A stretch of DNA of 42,500 nucleotides. It comes from Symbiodinium natans. Taxonomy: Eukaryota > Sar > Dinophyceae > Suessiales > Symbiodiniaceae. This document shows, piece after piece, positions 31,601-41,290 of this stretch. The stretch covers positions 450,522 to 493,021 of the forward strand of contig CAJNDS010002302.1 of NCBI GenBank assembly GCA_905221605.1. The letters run 5' to 3'. The notes below the pieces were generated by a model. The model was given only the letters and a program-made list of their open reading frames with translations. It ran no database searches and was not told where the DNA came from. The position numbers and the translations under genes were made by a program. How positions within the stretch are numbered: position 1 is the stretch's first letter; every line of letters starts with the position of its first letter.

Positions 31601-34600
31601 AGGCTTTTTCGGTTCAGGGTTTGGGGTTTAGGGTGTAGGGTTTAGGGTTTAGGGTTTAGGGTTTAGGGTGTAGGGTTTAGGGTTCAGGGCTTAGGGTTTA
31701 GGGTTTAGGGTTTAGGGCTGCAACGCGTCACCTCGCGCCTTCGCATCCTTGGGATCTGGCTTGGCAAAGGATGTGTACACGACGCTCTTCTCCTGGTGCC
31801 AGGTGGGGGGGCGCTCCAAAAAATAGGGCTCCTACAGGATGACAAGTTTTGGGGTTTGGGGTTTAGGGTTTAGGGTTTAGGGTTTAGGGTTTAGGGTTTA
31901 GGGTTTAGGGTTTAGGGTTTAGGGGGCGAACCCTAACATGTTGTCAGATGAGTTTTCCGACTGTCTTGGCTGGTTTGAATATGGTCCTCCTGCCACTGGA
32001 CGTTGTGCATGGCGTTGAATCCAACCTTCTCCTTTTCACGCAGGCGTTTGCCGAATCTATGCACTGGATGCAGAATTTTATGGAGGGGTTTAAGCTTGGA
32101 GTTTAGGCCTTTAGCGTTTGAAGGTTATGTGTTTGGAGCTTAAAGTCTTGTGGCTTTAGGGACCAAGAATCTTCAGCCGAGCGTCTCCCGAGCGAAACGG
32201 ATAGCTAAAGCGCGCCAGCCAGTCGTGAACAGGAGCCTTGTACTTGGCGTTCTTGACGTCCGCGGACAGCCACAAGAACCTCAACTCACTAGCTGGCCCC
32301 CAACATCGGGGGTTTAGGGTTTAGGGTTTAGGGTTTAGGGTTTAGGGTTTAGGGTTTAGGGTTTAGGGTTTAGGGTTTAGGGTTTAGGGTTTAGGGTTTA
32401 GGGTTTAGGGTTTAACCCTTTTTGGGGGGTGACTTCCGACATCAAGGAGTCTAGCGTTGTTGCAGAGCACATGAAGGTTAATCCTGCTATTTGGAGGTCT
32501 ATATTAGGGCCTAAACCCTAAACCCTAAACCCTAAACCCTAAAGTCCCTCACTCTGCAGCTGAAGAGCTCCTGAATGACCATGCGGTCCAGAAAAGGGTA
32601 CCTCGCTTCCACACCATGCACGCCAGCCACCAGCTCCTCCGGGTTTAGGGTTTAGGGTTTAGGGTTTAGGGTTTAGGGTTTAGGGTTTAGGGTTCAGGGT
32701 TTAGGGTTTAAGGCTTAGTGCTGAATGGTTTACAAGACCCTGAACACTGCAAGTTCAGCTGGATCTCCTCCTTCATGAGGTAGTCCCGCTGCGTCCCAAG
32801 GAAGAAGGCCTCCCAGGGGAAGAGCCCACTGAGGTCCTGCGGGAAGAGGCCTGGCGTGCTGAGAGACTTCAGGAACTCGGCTACCGCGTATTACAAAATA
32901 TGTGGGGGGCTGCGGGCAAACCCCCCAAACCTGGGCCTTGATGGCGCCTGGTCGCCCCAGCAATCAAAAATCACTGCCATCGTTCTTACACCCTAAACCC
33001 CGAACCCCAAACCCTTGGACCCCTAAACCCTTCACGACTAAACCCTCAACCCCTAAACCCTCAACCCCCAACCCCTCAAGCCCCCAACCCTAAACCATAC
33101 TAAACCCTAAACCCTAAACCCTAAAACCCTTAGTCCGGGCCTCTCCGACCCTTCCACCGAACAAATTAGATGCGCCTCCGAAGTTCGAGTGCGGAAAGAT
33201 CTTCTTGCCTGCCAATAGGGGCTTGCAGGGCTTAGGGTGTTTAGGGCTTTTGGGTTTAGGGTTTAGGGTTTAGGGCTTAGGGTTTAGAGAGTTAGAAGAG
33301 AGGTTTAGGGTTTGGGGTTTCGGTAGGAGTTCGGGTTTGAGGGTTCAGTTTAGTGTATGAGGCTTGAGGGGGTTGAGGGACTTTGGGCAGTATGGAGTTT
33401 GCAGGTTGAGGGATTTTAGGGTTTAGGGATTTAGGGTCCGGTTTCGGGGGCCCGGTATATGGTCTTTGGTCATGTTTCGGGGGCGCCAGTACATGGTGTT
33501 TGGTTCCGGTTTCGGGGGGTCCGGTACATGGCGTTTGGCTTCGGTTTCGGCAGGAGAAGCTGTGACACACGAATTATTCCGCTCATAGCGTGTAAGGTGT
33601 ATTTACATGAGAAAAAGCGCGAACTGATAAAAGTTAAGCCATTTGGCACCTGGTCTGAATGGCTATGGAAATAGTTACATTATAATCATAATATGTATAC
33701 ATATACATGCACATTTATATATGTATATATATATATATATACATCTATACATATATACATATATACATATATACATATATACATATATACATATATACAT
33801 ATACATATATATATATGTGTTTAAGCAAAATGTAAATCATCTCTTTAACCACTTGTGGCGATAGCTGCGCTTCTGAAAAACCCAGTTTTACCTAAGCCCT
33901 TGGCCCCAAACCCTAAAATCCTAAACCTTCAGCCTTTAATCCTAAACCCTTAACCCTAAGCCTGCCTCCGTGGCCATAGTCCGAGATGATCTCGTCCGCC
34001 CCCGTGCCCGAAAGGTAGACAAGGATGCCTCTCTCTCGCACCTGCGGCCCTCCCTGTATCGGTTAATAGGGTTCTGCCCCCCAATGCACCCTCTCAAGTC
34101 CCCAAAATCGTACTGCCCAGACCGCCAAAACCCTCAGCCCAGCCCGACCCTGAACCCTTTAGGGTGCAGGGTTTGGGGTTTGGGGTTTAGGGTTTCGGGG
34201 TTCGGGTTTAGGGCGATGGAACTTGAAAGCAGCAGACCTACGCCCGGCCTGCTTCATGATGTAGGACCTGGGCTTGGGGTTTAGTGGGGCCAAAAGGAAC
34301 CATACTTGAGAGCATCACCATAGATTCATCAGCCCGTAAGACGGAAGGCTCGTGGAAAGAGAGAGCCAGGCCGTAGAGCCCGGAGCACCAAGATGGACAG
34401 AATCTGGGGGTTTTGGGGTTTAGGGTTTAGGGTTCAGGGTTTAGGGTTGAGGGTTTAGGGTTCAGGGACAAAATCTGAACCCAGCCCTAACTCCCCCCCC
34501 CCTCGAGAGCAAAAACAAATGAACCAAATGTAAGGCCCCACAATCCCAAGCCCCCCCAAAAACCAAACTAAAAAACATACCCTTAAGCACACCCAGAAAT

Positions 34601-37600
34601 TCCCCATAAAAAACGACCCGACATAACACACCTCAGACTTTTTGAAAAGCTCATGCCATCGCGACTTTTCAAGCCACTTCGCATGCATGCACACTCGCCT
34701 ACACCCTAAACCTTAACCCCTGACCCCTACAACCTAAAACCCTCAAAACCCTAAACCCCCAACCCCAAACCCCAAACGCCAAACCCCAAACCCCAAATCC
34801 CAAACCCCAAACCCTCAACCCTAAACCCTAAACCCTAAACCCTAAACCCTAAACCCTAGGCAAGCCCAAGGGCAGCCCCGAGGAGGCGGGATCCTCGGAG
34901 ACCAGGAGCTCCTGTCCGCGCGTCGCCCTGGCCCAGATTCTTGGGGGTTTCGGGTTTAGGGTTTAGGGTTTGGGGTTTAAGGTTTAGGGTTTGGGGTTTG
35001 GGGTTTAGGGTTTGGGGTTTGGGGTTTAGGGTTTAGGGTTTAGGGTTTGGGGTTTCGGGTTTAGGGTTTGGGGTTTGGGGCTTGGGGCTTGGGGCTTGGG
35101 GTTTGGGGTTTCGGGTTTCGGGGTTTGGGGTTTCGGGGGACTTGGACCTACAGCCGCTCCAGCTCTTGCAAGGAAAAGGCGTTGTGATAGCCGGGAAGGT
35201 GTAAGGGAGGAGCCTCTTCGGACTCAGTTCTTGGGGCCTGACACTCGTCTAGACCATCAAAACCACAAGCCCCAAACCCTAAAGGCCCCAAACTCTCCAT
35301 GCACCTCAACTTTAAACCCTACAGCCTAAACACCCAACATTCAGGGGATTTAGGGTTGGGTTTAGGGGGCTACCCAAACCTTAAATCCTACACCCGGCAC
35401 CCTGAACTTGGAGGCCTGTAGTGGAATGGCTCGCACTGCCAGGCCAGGCGGTTGGCCTTAGGCATCTGGGAATTGCAGCATGAGGTTCCCTAAGCCTAAA
35501 CCTTAACTTGACTGCACTCAGAAGGGTAGCTGTACATTGAATTGTTAGCTGCCTTATTGAGAGAAACCCAATAAACCCAACAAGGCTAAGGATCTAAAGT
35601 TACAGTAAAGCACCACAACCCTAAACCCTAAACCCCAAACCCTAAACCCTAAACCCTCAACCCTGGAAGGGAATTGGAGGACTCGGTTTGGCAAGTTCAG
35701 GGCTTAGGGTTTTGGGAACGGGCGGAACTCGGTTCCATGTAGAATCCCTCAAAGTTGGTTTAGGATTTAGGGTTTGGGGTTTAGGGTTTAGGGTTTAGGG
35801 TTTAGAGTTTAGGGTTTAGGGTTTAGGGTTTAGGGTGTTTAGAGGAGGTGATGAGGAACCCCGTTCCCCTGATCTTCCTACAAAGGACCAGCAAGAAGCG
35901 TCAAGGAAGGAGCCACTGGGGTGAACAGGCCCGGAAGCGCCTAGGGTTTAGGGTGTAGGGTTTAGGGTTTAGGGCTTAGGTTTTTTTGTTCTGACTGTGC
36001 TACAATCTACGACAAATGCATGTGCCTGGTGAGCTGCAACAGCATGAAATCCCAAGCCCCAAAACTCAAGAAGCTTATGCCCCATAGAACACTCATTTTC
36101 CGGGAACAAACCCACACACACACACACACACACAGACTCCAATCGGTCAGTCCTTCAGTTGCAGAAGGGATCCTAGTATGACGACCTACACCCCTAACCC
36201 CAAACCCTCAACCGTCAACCCTAAACCCGAAACCCCAACCCTAAAACGCTAGAGCCCTAGACCCTAAACCCTAAACCATAAACTCTAGACCTGAGTATAG
36301 GGAGCCTTACGGCCTAAGGGAAGCTTAGGGAGCCTACCCTTAAAACCCAAACCCCAAACCCCAAACCCCAAACCCAGACCCGAAACCCGAAACCCGAAAC
36401 CCGAAATCCCAAACCCCAAACCCCAAACCCCAAACCCCAAACCCCAAACCCCAAACCCCAAACCCCAAACCCCAAACCCTAAACCCTAAACCCTAAACCC
36501 TAACTCAGTGACTCAAGTTTGTTTGGCTCCCGAGACCCGGACTTCGGCTTCAAGGTCTGTGCCGCTCAGGATCTGCAGGGAGGCAGGGCTTGGTTAGGGT
36601 TTAGGGTTTAGGGTTTAGGGTTTAGGGTTTAGGGTTTAGGGTCTAGGGTTTAGGGTTTAAGGTTTAGGGTTTAGGGTTTAGGGTTGTAGGGTTGCGGGGT
36701 TGTGGAGTTGTAGGATTGCAGGGTTGAGGGCTTAGGGTTTGGGAGTTGGGGCTTCCCAATTCAACCAAGGATCGATGACGTTGGTCTCGGTCCAATTTCC
36801 GGCCCAGCTGATGCGTTCTTTCAGAATGTCCATATCCTCCGTCGAGAAGACTGTGTAGGCGAAGTGCCCAACCTGGTCATTCACCAGGGCAACGTGGATG
36901 GCCCCGCTGTCGTAGCCAGAGGACAGACCAATGAACCTCACGCTGCATGCCGCTGTCTACATAGTCCCCCTGCACTACGGGCAAATGTAGGGGACCCAAA
37001 AATAGCACCATCATGTAGAAAAACACCTACATCCTAAATCCTAACCTCTACGCCCTAAACCTACACCTCTACACCCGAAACCCTGAACCCTAAACACCTG
37101 CTAGGATGGCATTGTCCTTCAGAGCAGCATTGGATGGATCGCATACTGGACTCGCTTTCGCACAGCTCTCTCGAACGCTCCCTGAAAGTCCGTGGTGTCC
37201 TTCTAGGGTTTGGGTTTAGGGTTTAGGGTTTAGGGTTTAGGGTTTAGGGTTTAGGGTTTAGGGTTTAGGGTTTAGGGTTTAGGGTTTAGGGTTTAGGGTT
37301 TAGGGTTTAGGGTTTAGGATTTAGAGTTTAGGGTTTAGGGTTTAGGGCTTAGGGCTTACGGCTTAGGGCTTAGGGCTCAGGACTTCTTGGGCTCCCGTGA
37401 CGTTTATGTTTCAGGGTTCAGGGTTAAGGGTCAGTTGAGGGTTCATAAGCAAAGAAAGCCTGAAGGCTACAGCCAGTCACATGTAAAGATTCCCTACTTC
37501 CGACCCTGCCCCTGAGCCCGAAACCCTAAACCCCTATGCAACCTGTGAACCCCCATAAACCCCCCGTAAACCCCCAAAAAGCCAGGGCAGGTCTCCTGCA

Positions 37601-39174
37601 CAATCCACAAGCAAGTCAAACAAGAGCTGCCCCCCCCCCACCCGCCCCAAGCAGACTGTCTTAAGTCAAAACCTTTATAAGGGTAGGTTTAGGGTTTAGG
37701 GTGAAACAGGGGTGAAACCTAATGGAAACTTGAACTAAGCCCTCTCACACCCCAATAAAACCTTCATAAAGCCGAACAAAAGCCAAAACACACACTACTA
37801 AAGCCTTATGAAACCCAAGGTGAACCCCAATAAACCCCAAACCCCAAAGCCCGAACTGGCGCCTGCTTGAACTGTCTCAAGTCGAACTCGTGCATGGCGT
37901 GGGTGCGCAGGCGCGCACGCGAGTCGAGGTCAAAGACCAGGATGGAATTCGGGTCCACCATCCCCACCTCGCCTCCCAGGGAACATCGGAACTTCAGTGC
38001 TCGAAGAGAATCCCCCAAAAGGGAAGTTTAGGGTTTAGGGTTTAGGGTTTAGGGTTTAGGGTTTAGGGTTTAGGGTTTAGGGCTTAGGGTTTAGGGTTTA
38101 GGGTTTTGGGTTTAGGGTTTAGGGTTTCGGGAATGTATGGTGCCCTACTTACCTGATGTGACCGATCCACTGACCTACCCCACGAAGCTTGCCGCCGAGG
38201 CTCCCGCAGGTATGCCTAGGCGCAACAGGGCACTGCGGTAGCTCGCGAAGTGGAGCCCCTGGTAGGTGGAGTACCTTCTTGCTGTCAGAAAGCCCTGAGA
38301 AACCCCTATACCGAAATCCCCGGAACCCGGAAGTCCTGCCTACACCCCCAGACCACCCAAATCCCTATACCTAAGTCCCGAAAAACCCTGAAGTCCTAGA
38401 CCCCCCAAAATCCCTAAATCCCCTGGTAGGCGGAGCGCCAGAGCGGCTTCGTGGAGAAGATGTCAGTGGATAAGACCGCACGGCGGAGTCGAAAGTCCAG
38501 CACGGCCAGGGCAAACTCCCCATCCAACCATCGAGGGAAAGTGTCGCCAATCTTCCTAGGGTTTAGGGTTTAGGGTTTAGGGTTTAGGGTTTAGGGTTTA
38601 GGGTTTAGGGTTTAGGGTTTAGGGTTTAGGGTTTAGGGTTTGGGGTTTCGGGTTTAGGGTTTAGGGTTTAGGGTTTAGGGTTTAGGGTTTAGGGTTTAGG
38701 GTTTAGCACCCTTACATGGGCCATGGTTAGTAAGAGTGCTTTGTTCAACAGCGAGACTCGTGTAGAGTGGCAACAGCACCTCCCCATCACTGCGGGCCGT
38801 GGGCACGAGGTCGCGGAAGTTGTAGATCTCACCGTTGTAGAGCGCGACCACGTCGCCCGCGCTGCTCACGAAGGGCTGTGGGACCCGCTCACCTGAGATG
38901 CAGAAGCGCCGCAGCCTACAGCCTAGCTGAGCCAGCCTGGCCCTCGCCACTGCACTGAACTCGTCGCCACATTCCCCCAAACCCTAAACCCTAAACCCGA
39001 AACCCGAAACCCTAAACCGCAAGACAGGCGGCCAGTCATGTGAAGTAGGTTGTGGACGAAAGTGAAGTTGTGGAACTCGGCTCTGGTCGTGAGGTCCGGC
39101 CCCCTGGGCCGCATGAAGAAGTTCACGTAGGTCAGGTTGGACAGGAGCCAACTGCTGACAAGGAAGGAGCACAT
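28630..39174 (-). CDS. Asparagine synthetase-like protein with C-terminal coiled-coil extension (26 exons)
   Basis: A glutamine-hydrolysing asparagine synthetase-like gene. The joined exons sum to 1812 nt: 603 codons plus a TGA. The ATG at 39174 is chosen because it is followed directly by Cys2, the nucleophile of class II glutamine amidotransferases. Motifs appear in family order: [24 protein letters not shown], a PPi-loop variant LSSGYDSGA (about residues 232-240; the usual form is SGGLDS), LSGTGADEI (about 332-340), and ARYPFLD (about 397-403). The usual family length is 500-600 aa. From about residue 456 the chain becomes a helical, Ala/Glu/Arg-rich extension. Introns of tens of bases to 1.5 kb, many full of TTTAGGG repeats, begin with GT, GC or GA and end with AG. 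By family the enzyme would be cytosolic, making asparagine from aspartate, glutamine and ATP; the YDSG loop leaves the exact substrate open. The end of exon 3 is ambiguous. Confidence 0.88.
29058..29283. repeat. TTTAGGGGG 9-mer array
   Basis: About 23 units with five G each, in the intron between 29649 and 28994 of the synthetase gene extension. Confidence 0.95.
30416..30785. repeat. TTTAGGG arrays, one between 20-bp direct repeats
   Basis: Arrays at 30416-30485 and 30602-30754 flank exon 30569-30524. The second lies between CTACTTGTCGGAGGTTCTCT (30582-30601) and a copy with one mismatch (30766-30785). Confidence 0.88.
31616..31925. repeat. Two TTTAGGG arrays flanking exon 19
   Basis: Arrays at 31616-31715 and 31853-31925 on either side of exon 31831-31732. 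Confidence 0.9.
32309..32415. repeat. TTTAGGG array
   Basis: Near-perfect units in the intron between 32571 and 32284 of the synthetase gene. A second, opposite-orientation short array lies at 32510-32542 in the same intron. Confidence 0.92.
32641..32718. repeat. TTTAGGG array
   Basis: Fills most of the intron between 32768 and 32636; a 7-bp GGAGGAG occurs at both exon edges. Confidence 0.9.
33710..33815. repeat. (TA)n/(CATATA)n microsatellite
   Basis: ATATATAC-type repeat in the synthetase intron between 33966 and 33208. Similar AT microsatellites lie at 9464-9502 and 21871-21892. Confidence 0.95.
34946..35135. repeat. TTTAGGG/TTTGGGG array
   Basis: Mixed units in the long synthetase intron 35859-34404. 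An opposite-orientation CCCTAAA array lies at 34745-34858, also in this intron. Confidence 0.9.
35507..35618. repeat. 110-bp dispersed repeat R1, copy B
   Basis: Second copy of the element at 23495-23604, in the intron of the synthetase gene between 35860 and 34403, in the same orientation relative to the gene. Confidence 0.9.
36111..36134. repeat. (CA)n microsatellite
   Basis: About 12 CA units in the synthetase intron between 36537 and 36033. Confidence 0.95.
36349..36504. repeat. CCCCAAA array
   Basis: Homogeneous CCCCAAA units (36412-36478) flanked by CCCGAAA and CCCTAAA units. It lies in the short intron between synthetase exons 36572-36537 and 36033-36011. Confidence 0.95.
37204..37380. 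repeat. TTTAGGG array in a synthetase intron
   Basis: Starts two bases before exon 6 (acceptor CCCTAG|AAGG on the coding strand), so the last array unit supplies the AG acceptor. Confidence 0.9.
38022..38130. repeat. TTTAGGG array
   Basis: Intron between exons 38258-38184 and 37991-37863 of the synthetase gene. Confidence 0.92.
38558..38706. repeat. TTTAGGG array filling a synthetase intron
   Basis: Occupies most of the intron between exons 2 and 3. The acceptor CCTAG|GAAG at 38556 abuts the first array unit. Confidence 0.92.
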
Positions 39175-39258
39175 GGCTGCACTGCAAGACTCAATCTGCG
39201 GCTCAACCCTAAACCTCAAGCCCTAAACCCTGAACCCTAAACCCTAAACCCTGAACCC

Positions 39259-39970
39259 TCAACAGCAAGGTTTGGGGAGGAACCGAAGCACAGCTGCTAT
39301 GACTGGGTTCTCGTTAGGGAACTTAAGTTCAGCTATCACAGTAAAAGACACTCGGGTTTAGGGTTTAGGGTCTAGAGTTTAGGGTTTAGGGTTTAGAGTT
39401 TAGGGCTTCGGGTTTAGGGTTTAGAGTTTAGGGCTTCGGGTTTGGGGTCTAGGGCTTAGGTGCGGTAACTACATTTGGTTCCTCAACAAGAGATCTGAAA
39501 CGAGGCAACTAGCGGGGATGCTCGAACACGTGAAGGGTTGGGGCGGGCAGGGTGCCTCAGCACTTGAGCCTCAGGATCAACTTCCGGGTAAGGGAACTGG
39601 GCTCAAGAAGCAGACGGTTTAGGGTTTAAGGTTTAGGGTTCAGGGAGAAGAACGCAAGATGTGGCGTGCAAGTTTAGGTATTGGGGTTTCGGGAAAGCTT
39701 GGGACAAGATCCTGGAACATTGCGACGTAAAACCCGCAGACCCTCACCCTTCTGAAGCGCATGCACATGCCGCAGCCATGATGTCGTAGCCAACATCAAA
39801 ACTCCAATTTGCCACATGATAACCATTTGCCAGGCTAGAATCAGCCTTCTACATCCCTGTACCACACAACCTTCGACCCTGTATACAGCACTGACTGATT
39901 GTCACTGCTATTCGTAGTTGGCTGTCTATATCTATATCTATATCTATATCTACATCTATATCTATGAATA

Positions 39971-40004
<34 letters not shown>

Positions 40005-40518
40005 ATATAATAATATATATATATAGATATATATGTAGATAGATAGATATACTTTTATTTTTATGTTTAGCTTTATTTCTACGTCATCGATGGTGACAGT
40101 TGTTTTGCCTGCGTTTGTGCTAGTATCTGTTGATTTGCCATTTGCTACTTAGATAGCTCGCTTTCAATGACACTTAGATACTACAGTAACTGATCGTTTC
40201 CGTATTTCTATGTATGTACCTTGCATTCACTACTCCTCTGATTGTTAGCACTGCCACGATGATTCTTCTGACGATTGCCCCTGCATGCGCTCATAGCAAA
40301 CCCTAAACCCTCAACCCTAAACCCTAAACCCTAAACCCCAAACCCTAAACCCTAAACCCTAAACCCTGAACCCTAAACCCAAAACCCCAAACCCTAAACC
40401 CTAAACCCCAAGCCCTAAACCCTAAACCCTAAACCAACACCGCGTCCTCAGCCAGGGCCCCATGCTGAGAGGCGACCCCCCCAGCGACAGCCGCAGCGCC
40501 TTCTCCAGCAAAAAGGAA
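39259..40518 (-). CDS. Unidentified gene upstream of the synthetase gene, 3' part
   Basis: Exon candidates: 40518-40441 (FLFAGEGAAAVAGGVASQHG...), 39834-39753 (ANGYHVANWSFDVGYDIMAA), 39596-39564 (FPYPEVDPEAQ), 39321-39259 (NENPVIAAVLRFLP, then TGA). The last three join in phase; the first does not join the second, so at least one exon lies between them or the islands belong to different genes. The reading is protein-like but I recognise no family. If right, its stop is only 84 bp from the next ATG. Confidence 0.35.
39925..40281. other. AT-rich region with (TATCTA)n and (TA)n, no gene seen
   Basis: TATCTA and TA repeats (39925-40055) followed by AT-rich unique sequence. Its base composition is unlike the GC-rich exons; it is probably intron or intergenic. 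Confidence 0.7.
40293..40435. repeat. CCCTAAA array
   Basis: About 20 units with scattered CCCCAAA and CCCTGAA variants, between an AT-rich region and an exon-like island. Confidence 0.9.
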
Positions 40519-40552
40519 CTGCTGGAGAATTTTGAAGCTTCACGGGTGGGCT

Positions 40553-40678
40553 TTAGGGTTTAGGGTTTAGGGTTTGGGGTTTGGGGGTTTGGTGTTTGGG
40601 GTTTGGGGTTTAGGGTTTGGGGTTTGGGGTTTGGGGTTTGGGGTTTAGGGTTTGGGGTTTGGGGTTTGGGGTTTAAGG
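40553..40678. repeat. TTTGGGG array
   Basis: Mostly TTTGGGG with some TTTAGGG units. A CCCTAAA array of opposite orientation lies nearby at 40293-40435. Confidence 0.9.
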
Positions 40679-40689
40679 TGGTCTAGGAT

Positions 40690-40790
40690 TTCCTCATAAA
40701 TCAAAACGGCCATCCGAAACCCTAAATCGATGCAAGCCCCTGCATCCTTCGAAGATATTGGCACCAAAACTTCAAGATCCTACTGCGGTA
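40690..40790 (-). other. Possible exon sequence
   Basis: Unique DNA between two telomere-like arrays. Minus-strand readings include ILKFWCQYLRRMQ after GTAG and MAVLIYEEILDH in another frame. Neither has both a good acceptor and a good donor in a phase that joins to neighbours. Confidence 0.2.
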
Positions 40791-41039
40791 TAGGGTTAGG
40801 GTTTAGGGTTTTGGGTTTAGGGTTCAGGGTTTAGGGTTTAGGGTTTAGGGTTTAGGGCTTTGGGCTTTGGGTTTTGGGTTTTGGGTTTTTGGTTTAGGGT
40901 TTAGGGAGGGCGTGGCAAGGGATGCTTGAAAAAAGCCGGCGTCTGGAGAACCCCAGCAGCAGGGTTTAGGGTTTAGGGTTTAGGGTTTAGGGTTTAGGGT
41001 TTAGGGTTTAGGGTTTCCCCAAAACCCTGAGACCCCCAA

Positions 41040-41290
41040 GCACTACACCCCAAACCCTCCATCAGTGATGGATGCTCCGCTACTTATATTGTCTCAGCGT
41101 GTTTGGTTCTTATTAAAGCTACGTACATGAATAGTTTATGCACAGTATGCAGTTTGGAATAGTTTATGCTATTTTAGCAGATCTTATTTTTTGTTATTTT
41201 TTATACTTCTTGAACTTCTTACGCTGTGTGGCTTTTTTTATAAAATTGCTCTTTCTTCAACAACGCTCCGCTCGAATAAAACCACATAAT
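41040..41290. other. AT-rich stretch, no gene seen
   Basis: Contains GGAATAGTTTATGC-like sequence twice (41129-41142 and 41155-41169) and T-rich tracts. No exon-like frame. Confidence 0.5.

Larger units (their letters stand above)
28630..31831 (-). other. Exons 19-26: Ala/Glu/Arg-rich coiled-coil extension of the synthetase-like protein
   Basis: Exons: 31831-31732, 31561-31528, 31310-31283, 30569-30524, 30372-30335, 29684-29649, 28994-28900, 28699-28630. The first ([13 protein letters not shown]) lacks an ATG and joins exon 18 in phase 0 through a GA donor. No start-bearing exon lies between it and the synthetase exons, so the simplest reading is one protein. The following exons chain in phase into a heptad-like helix ([62 protein letters not shown]) and end in a Cys-containing tail with TGA at 28630. 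Donors are GT, GC, GA, GA, GC, GC and GC. The last exon is the least secure because other frames are open there. A separate gene starting in an unseen exon remains possible. Confidence 0.65.
31990..37202 (-). other. Exons 6-18 of the synthetase gene: ATP-pyrophosphatase (synthetase) domain
   Basis: Exons: 37202-37152, 36956-36804, 36572-36537, 36033-36011, 35877-35860, 34403-34350, 34267-34249, 34041-33966, 33208-33176, 32850-32768, 32636-32571, 32284-32186, 32031-31990. Landmarks are [106 protein letters not shown] and [11 protein letters not shown]. Four exons are microexons of 18-23 nt or a little more. Phases agree across all joins. Exons 8 to 11, in a long repeat-rich stretch, are the least certain. 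If exon 18 is read through instead of spliced it reaches a TAG at 31933, which would give a protein without the coiled-coil extension. Confidence 0.83.
37863..39174 (-). other. Exons 1-5 of the synthetase gene: glutamine amidotransferase domain
   Basis: Exons (minus strand): 39174-39033, 38892-38760, 38555-38423, 38258-38184, 37991-37863. They encode [78 protein letters not shown] and [12 protein letters not shown]. Donors are GC (39032), GA (38759), GT (38183) and GC (37862). The exon 3/4 junction lies in a duplicated 16-bp sequence, so its exact position cannot be fixed. The intron between exons 2 and 3 is almost entirely a TTTAGGG array. Confidence 0.88.

Noticed and set aside
38767-39240. 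Plus-strand open frames opposite the synthetase start
   Set aside because: They are antisense shadows of exons 1 and 2.
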